Assembly: GCA_003640385.1 (NCBI GenBank)
Contig: RCAB01000901.1
Location: 1-13,537, forward strand
Reading direction: 5' to 3'
DNA: 13,537 nucleotides
Source of the DNA: Setaria digitata
Lineage: Eukaryota > Nematoda > Chromadorea > Rhabditida > Setariidae
Under the pieces are notes generated by a model that worked only from the letters and a program-made list of their open reading frames with translations, was not told the origin of the DNA and made no database searches. How positions within the stretch are numbered: the first letter of the stretch is position 1; every line of letters begins with the position of its first letter. This document shows, one piece after another, positions 10,129 to 13,537 of the stretch. The translations under genes and the position numbers were made by a program.

Positions 10129-10258
10129 CACTAGCTGAATGAACCCGTGTCATCCACGGATAAACGGCAACATTGTTCTTCTCATCGTCGTCTTCATCTT
10201 TTTCACCATCTTTTCCATTCTTATTCCACTCTCCACTGTTGTAACCACATGATGAGCT
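10129..10258 (-). CDS. lin-39: Hox gene hexapeptide exon, lin-39 (Dfd/Scr class)
   Basis: This internal exon has 43 codons plus one base. In order it encodes a Ser/Cys/Gly start (SSSCGYNSGEW), an acidic-basic linker (NGKDGEKDEDDDEKNN) and the hexapeptide segment VAVYPWMTRVHSAS. YPWM is the motif by which Hox proteins contact the PBC/Exd cofactor (CEH-20 in nematodes). The residues after it, TRVHS, resemble Dfd/Scr-class YPWMK(K/R)(I/V)H and, from memory, Caenorhabditis LIN-39. The limits are forced: the acceptor TTTTAG supplies an in-frame TAG directly upstream, and the donor G|GTTAGT at 10128 is followed at once by an in-frame TAG. It enters in phase 0 and leaves in phase 1. G+C is about 43%, against roughly a quarter in the surroundings. 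LIN-39 is a nuclear homeodomain transcription factor patterning the mid-body, including vulval and neuroblast fates. The homeodomain itself is not in this window. Confidence 0.78.
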
Positions 10259-10346
10259 CTAAAATTTTAATTAATTATAAAATTTATTCTCAAACCATGC
10301 AAAAAAAAAGGAAAATATTTATAAATTTGGTCAAATTTTCATGTTA

Positions 10347-10366
10347 GTTATTTTGATCAAAATAAC
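10347..10366. repeat. 20-bp perfect palindrome upstream of the Hox exon
   Basis: GTTATTTTGATCAAAATAAC reads the same on both strands, with TGATCA at the centre. It lies about 90 bp before the acceptor of the hexapeptide exon. It could be a dimeric protein-binding site or a cruciform; nothing in the sequence decides this. Confidence 0.6.
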
Positions 10367-10842
10367 ATACAAATAAAAAATTTAAATTCATACTGATATG
10401 CATTTTTAAGCAGCTGAATTTCTTCGCAAGCATTCAGTTATAATTCGGATAAAATATTTAAATATTTACACAAATAAATAGAATAGCATAACTTATTTCG
10501 GCAAAAATTTCCCATTTCAACTGTTTTAGTTTGAAAGTTAATCAAAAAATTAATAAAATATCGCTCGGGCTAACAACTGCAATATATTTTCAATAATAAC
10601 AATATTACATTTCTGTGCAAGAAAAAAAAAAAAGAAAAAGAAAAAGTTAAGGGAAACAAAAGGAATTAAGAATGATTGAAACAAATATAAAATCAAATAA
10701 AAGGTGAATATCTGATGTTAATCCAAACAAATTATTGTTATTATTTCAAAACCGAATTGTACAAATAATTGGAATTTAATTTTCAAAAAAAAAGAAAAAA
10801 GGACTTTTAATATTTGATAAATCAATGGAAATTTCGTATAAA

Positions 10843-10862
10843 ATATATATATATATATATAT
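10843..10862. repeat. (AT)10 dinucleotide microsatellite
   Basis: Ten uninterrupted AT units, immediately followed by the short palindrome TGCCATGGCA at 10864-10873. Confidence 0.9.
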
Positions 10863-11322
10863 GTGCCATGGCAATTTGCGAAAATTTAGAAACTAAGCAA
10901 AATATATGCGAGAGTATGAAATTTGAATTGACTGGTCGGTTTCATCAAACGATAGATCTTATCAATTGAAGCATCAGAACTGGAAATCTTCTGTGGATGA
11001 ATGAATGATTGTATAGGGTCTTTCCAATCAGATGATTAAAAAGGAACAGATAAACAATGATAATTATTGATTTATTACTTTATTTTCATTTCTTTTTTTT
11101 TTAATTCCTTGATAAACTTTTAATTGGAATAATTATTTGAGTAAATATAAAACTTTCTAATTCTATTTGAGTAAGAGTAAATAAATAACATACATATACA
11201 TATTTATATAGATTAACATGATAAAATTAACAAAAGTGTAAAAATAAATGAAATGATTATACCTTTGGTCTGTTCTGATTTATAGCCAAAGACATCTAGA
11301 CAAGCACTAAAATTACAATTGC

Positions 11323-11346
11323 ATGATGAAAAATGATGAAAAATGG
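11323..11346 (+). repeat. 10-nt tandem repeat ATGATGAAAA
   Basis: There are two full copies (11323-11332 and 11333-11342) and a partial third. They run into a 14-nt segment that recurs inverted near 8354. Confidence 0.7.
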
Positions 11347-11788
11347 AAGGCCATACAGATAGGAAAGTCACTTAAAAATACATTATCGATGTAATAAATC
11401 TGAATTAATTGTTCAGTGTCTTTCCAGTTGATTTATTAAAACTCATTAACGGTCAGTCCTTTGGAATCAAAAACTAACAATTCACTCCACCCCAAAAATG
11501 TTGCCATTTTTATGGAAAAAAAAGGGGGAAAAAAATTTTCCATTTATCGAGATTGCAATTTTCTCCAAATATGGAGTCTTCAAGAGTTTGCCCTTTTTTT
11601 TTTCTTTTTTTTTTTTCTTTGTCTTTCATTTCTACTTCATTTAAGACTAGCTAACAGGCCAAGAAAGAAAGAGAAATCATTATTACATTGACAATTGTAT
11701 AAGATTATAAATGGTAAGAGATGAGCGCTTAAGTGGATGCAAAATGGAACTTTACTTTAGTAAATTAAATTTATTGATTTAGGGAAAG

Positions 11789-11806
11789 AAAAAAAAAAAA
11801 AAAAAA
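11789..11806 (+). repeat. A18 homopolymer run
   Basis: Eighteen consecutive A residues after a purine lead-in. No target-site duplication or retroelement body is visible beside it, so it is a simple repeat. Confidence 0.85.
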
Positions 11807-12408
11807 GATCGCAAAATTATTACTTTACTTTATGCTGCTACAGAAATGGAAATTCGTAACTCTTTTCACTAGGTTCCATATTCGTAATCATCTTTTGATA
11901 GTCTTCATTTATCTATCATTCTTATGTATTCATAGAAGAAGTGAAAAATTTTAGGCTAACCAGCTGCTTTTTTTTTATTGTCAAAAGCAAATTTTACAGT
12001 ATCCATTAGAGAGGTTTATTGCATTTTATTCAGGCTGATTATTTATTGTGATTTTTGAGAAATGAAGAGAAAAACAAAAAATAGCATATTTCACAATTTA
12101 AAGATTATTTTTGTAATTTATTATTAAATGTTATAAATAATTGCTTTTCGCTATCGCTAATACAAGATAAGGTGAAAGTGGGGGCATAATTAATTTCGAT
12201 GATATAAAGTATTTTAAGATTAACTTAATTACAAACTGCAATTAGTATTCGTTGAAGAAAGGACTCATTTCACATTTATCAATCAATATCAACTGAATAG
12301 TTGTAACTGAAATTGAAATCGCGAAAATGCCTAAAATACCTAAATTTTTACTTGTTTTAGGTGTCAACCGATGAACAACATCTACTAAAAACTTATAATG
12401 TTAGCAAT

Positions 12409-12561
12409 TCAGGCAGATAGACTTGGACTATCGTGAAAGTAAGCTGTTCCAGAGCAGAAGCCTAGATTATTTGGAAGCAAATTTTCCTTTCCACATATCT
12501 CACCCCGAGGAACATTTGACTTCAGGATCTGATCGTCGAAATTAATGTAAATAACTTGATT
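12409..12561 (-). other. G+C-rich island with open minus frame; possible alternative Hox first exon
   Basis: Bases 12421-12540 are about 42% G+C, as rich as the hexapeptide exon. On the minus strand a frame of about 50 codons is open (including NFDDQILKSNVPRGE and LGFCSGTAYFHDSPSL) and ends at TGA 12411-12409. In another minus frame an ATG at 12515-12513 gives MFLG and reaches a good donor, CGGG|GTGAGA (GT at 12503-12502), exactly in phase 0. This is compatible with the phase-0 acceptor of the Hox exon at 10258 and would make a short alternative first exon. I do not recognise the protein. The plus strand of the same island is also open, so strand and coding status are undecided. Confidence 0.25.
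12413..12545 (+). other. Competing plus-strand terminal-exon reading of the same island
   Basis: After an acceptor-like AATTCAG ending at 12412 the plus strand is open for 43 codons, reading QIDLDYRESKLFQSRSL, then DYLEANFPFHISHPEEHLTS, ending GSDRRN and TAA at 12543-12545. An AATAAA polyadenylation-type hexamer follows at 12578-12583, a plausible 3' end spacing. The residue mix (charged, Ser, His, Pro) looks more like protein than the surrounding AT-rich frames. I recognise no domain and found no convincing upstream plus-strand exon. A nearby acceptor-like TTGTTTTAG at 12360 opens a short frame (VSTDEQHLLKTYNVSNSGR then stop) that does not join in frame without a further splice. It is an exon of an unknown gene, an antisense transcript or chance. 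Confidence 0.22.
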
Positions 12562-13338
12562 TCAGCTCATCTTTCGTAATAAAAGGAGAGTGAAATATTT
12601 TATCGTATCATAATTTATCAAAAGTCTATTTAGTTTAATTCATCGAGTACTGCTCTTAATTTGATAGACTGAATTAAATTAAGTTAATTTAGCTAATACG
12701 TTTCATAGGAAATACCAACATTTCATGCTCCACACATTTCTAACTTCATAAATTAATACCAGCAGCTAAATTTTTTATTAGAAAATTCAAAACCGAACAT
12801 TACTTTCAGGATTACTTGTTCAATACTACGAGAAATATCTTCAGGAAAGCTTCATGTGAATAAATAAGCTATCTGCAGTAATGAAAGAGGCAGTAGAATT
12901 AAAATGAAAATGCCAAAAGTATTCACAATCAAGCACTTGAAAATTAATTTGAACAAAAAGAGAAAAACTTATTTACAGAAATACAGTAGTTCCATATTGA
13001 TATTCCAAGTATCATAAAGTTTTAGGACGTGATAGTTACAACGGATCAAATAATGCATGTGAGTTAAATTTCAACTAAATGAATCAACGATATAATCGTT
13101 GGCTCGTAAAATTTTGATTATTTTAAAGTTTTGATGAAATTTTTTGAAAAGTAAAATTCTCTCGAATAAAATGTAATATCGATGAGTTGGCGTAAATTTC
13201 GCAATCGCCAAACTACACTTGATGGTATTGTAACATCCGGTTACTGACAAAGAAAGCAGAATGTATTTTTTCGAATTACTAAGGTAAAATTAGGCACTTA
13301 TGTATTAATCTGTTTAAAAAAAACATTCATATAATTGC

Positions 13339-13380
13339 CATTTTCTTATCACTGATTGTCATTTGCTTATCACTGTTGTT
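13339..13380 (+). repeat. 21-nt tandem duplication carrying paired GATA sites
   Basis: Two adjacent 21-nt units (13339-13359 and 13360-13380) match at 17 positions and share CTTATCACTG, which on the minus strand is CAGTGATAAG, a GATA-type site. They lie about 100 bp inside the 3.2 kb Hox intron, just after its donor. Confidence 0.55.
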
Positions 13381-13481
13381 ATTTAAAATTAGTAGATTAT
13401 TATTCGCAACAAAAATTCCTTTATTAAAAGAAAAAAAAAAGAATAAATATTTTATTATACATCATTTCTTCAAAATCTAAC

Positions 13482-13505
13482 CAAATTTCTTTCTTCCTCT
13501 TCCCT

Positions 13506-13536
<31 letters not shown>

Positions 13537-13537
13537 T
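13482..13537 (-). CDS. lin-39: Partial upstream exon of the Hox gene (poly-Asp tract, 3' end)
   Basis: On the minus strand the (ATG)n/(GAT)n repeat at the window edge is open as nine Asp codons followed by GREEEERNL. It ends at a donor G|GTTAGAT (GT at 13481-13480) in phase 0. The next exon of the presumed gene, at 10258, begins in phase 0 and has a closely similar GTTAG-type donor, so the two join in frame. The joined protein would run from one acidic low-complexity segment into another (GEKDEDDDE). Intrinsically disordered, charged N-terminal regions are usual in Hox proteins. The exon continues past the right edge, so its start is unseen. The alternative minus frame is a poly-Met run ending in a poly-Phe stretch and stop, which looks non-coding. 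Exon status is inferred from frame, splice phase and context only; the gene symbol depends on the hexapeptide exon. Confidence 0.5.
13508..13537 (+). repeat. (CAT)10 trinucleotide microsatellite, runs off the right edge
   Basis: Ten uninterrupted CAT units extend past the window. On the minus strand the same bases appear to encode a poly-Asp tract in the upstream Hox exon, so the repeat length would set the length of an acidic run in the protein. Confidence 0.9.

Larger units (their letters stand above)
10259..13481 (-). other. Intron of the Hox gene (phase 0), about 3.2 kb
   Basis: On the minus strand it starts with donor GTTAGAT at 13481 and ends with acceptor AATTTTAG at 10259. Both ends are phase 0. 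Most of it is AT-rich sequence with an (AT)10 run, two long A runs, a GATA-site tandem duplication at its 5' end and a 20-bp palindrome near its 3' end. A G+C-rich island at about 12405-12545 and a weaker open patch near 10890-11030 are the only parts that could be coding. The intron call depends on the right-edge exon being real. Confidence 0.45.

Noticed and set aside
10147..10347. Plus-strand 66-codon frame across the Hox exon
   Set aside because: It is the antisense shadow of the hexapeptide exon. The minus strand gives a known motif and splice-bounded ends, while the plus frame gives nothing recognisable.
10921..11040. Minus-strand open patch (SSDWKDPIQSF ... KISSSDASIDKIYRLMKPTS)
   Set aside because: About 50 codons open and slightly G+C-richer, with an acceptor-like CCACAG. 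It has no donor in the phase needed to join the Hox exon and no recognised domain, so it is not called.
11020..11445. Two similar segments containing GTCTTTCCA (near 11028 and 11417)
   Set aside because: Similarity falls off within about 25 nt and is too weak to call a repeat.

Overview
The window is about three-quarters A+T eukaryotic DNA. It is nearly all non-coding and rich in homopolymer runs and microsatellites. I see no bacterial or viral gene. Two short islands of higher G+C stand out. The best supported, at 10129-10258 on the minus strand, is an internal exon encoding an acidic stretch followed by a Hox hexapeptide reading VYPWMTRVHS. That sequence fits the Dfd/Scr-class nematode Hox gene lin-39. 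High A+T, short TTTTAG-type acceptors and GTTAG-type donors suggest a nematode. A long-intron, AT-rich genome of the filarial kind is my best guess; this is inference, not proof.

Layout, reading the Hox gene right to left on the minus strand. The right edge (13482-13537) appears to be the 3' end of an upstream exon, in which a (GAT)n repeat encodes poly-Asp followed by GREEEERNL and a phase-0 GTTAGA donor. A 3.2 kb intron (10259-13481) follows. It contains a G+C-rich island at about 12405-12545 that may be an alternative first exon or an unrelated small exon. The hexapeptide exon comes next. From 10128 to the left edge is more than 10 kb with no recognisable homeobox, so the homeodomain exon probably lies beyond position 1 and this stretch is one very long intron.

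Inside that intron, on the plus strand at about 8870-9489, is a stretch that reads like a decayed copy of a Rad9-family (9-1-1 DNA-damage clamp) protein. It has one frame change and several stops, and contains the longest non-low-complexity ATG frame of the window. The match was made by eye from memory of the family and is tentative.

The rest holds possible regulatory structure: two inverted GATA-site hairpins with the same 5-nt spacer, a tandem GATA-site duplication, a cluster of TGATTAAT/TGATTGAT Hox-PBC-type sites, an over-represented TACGGTA/TACCGTA heptamer, a 20-bp perfect palindrome just upstream of the Hox exon, a long polypurine tract, and several microsatellites. No tRNA, rRNA, CRISPR array, intact mobile element or complete gene was found.
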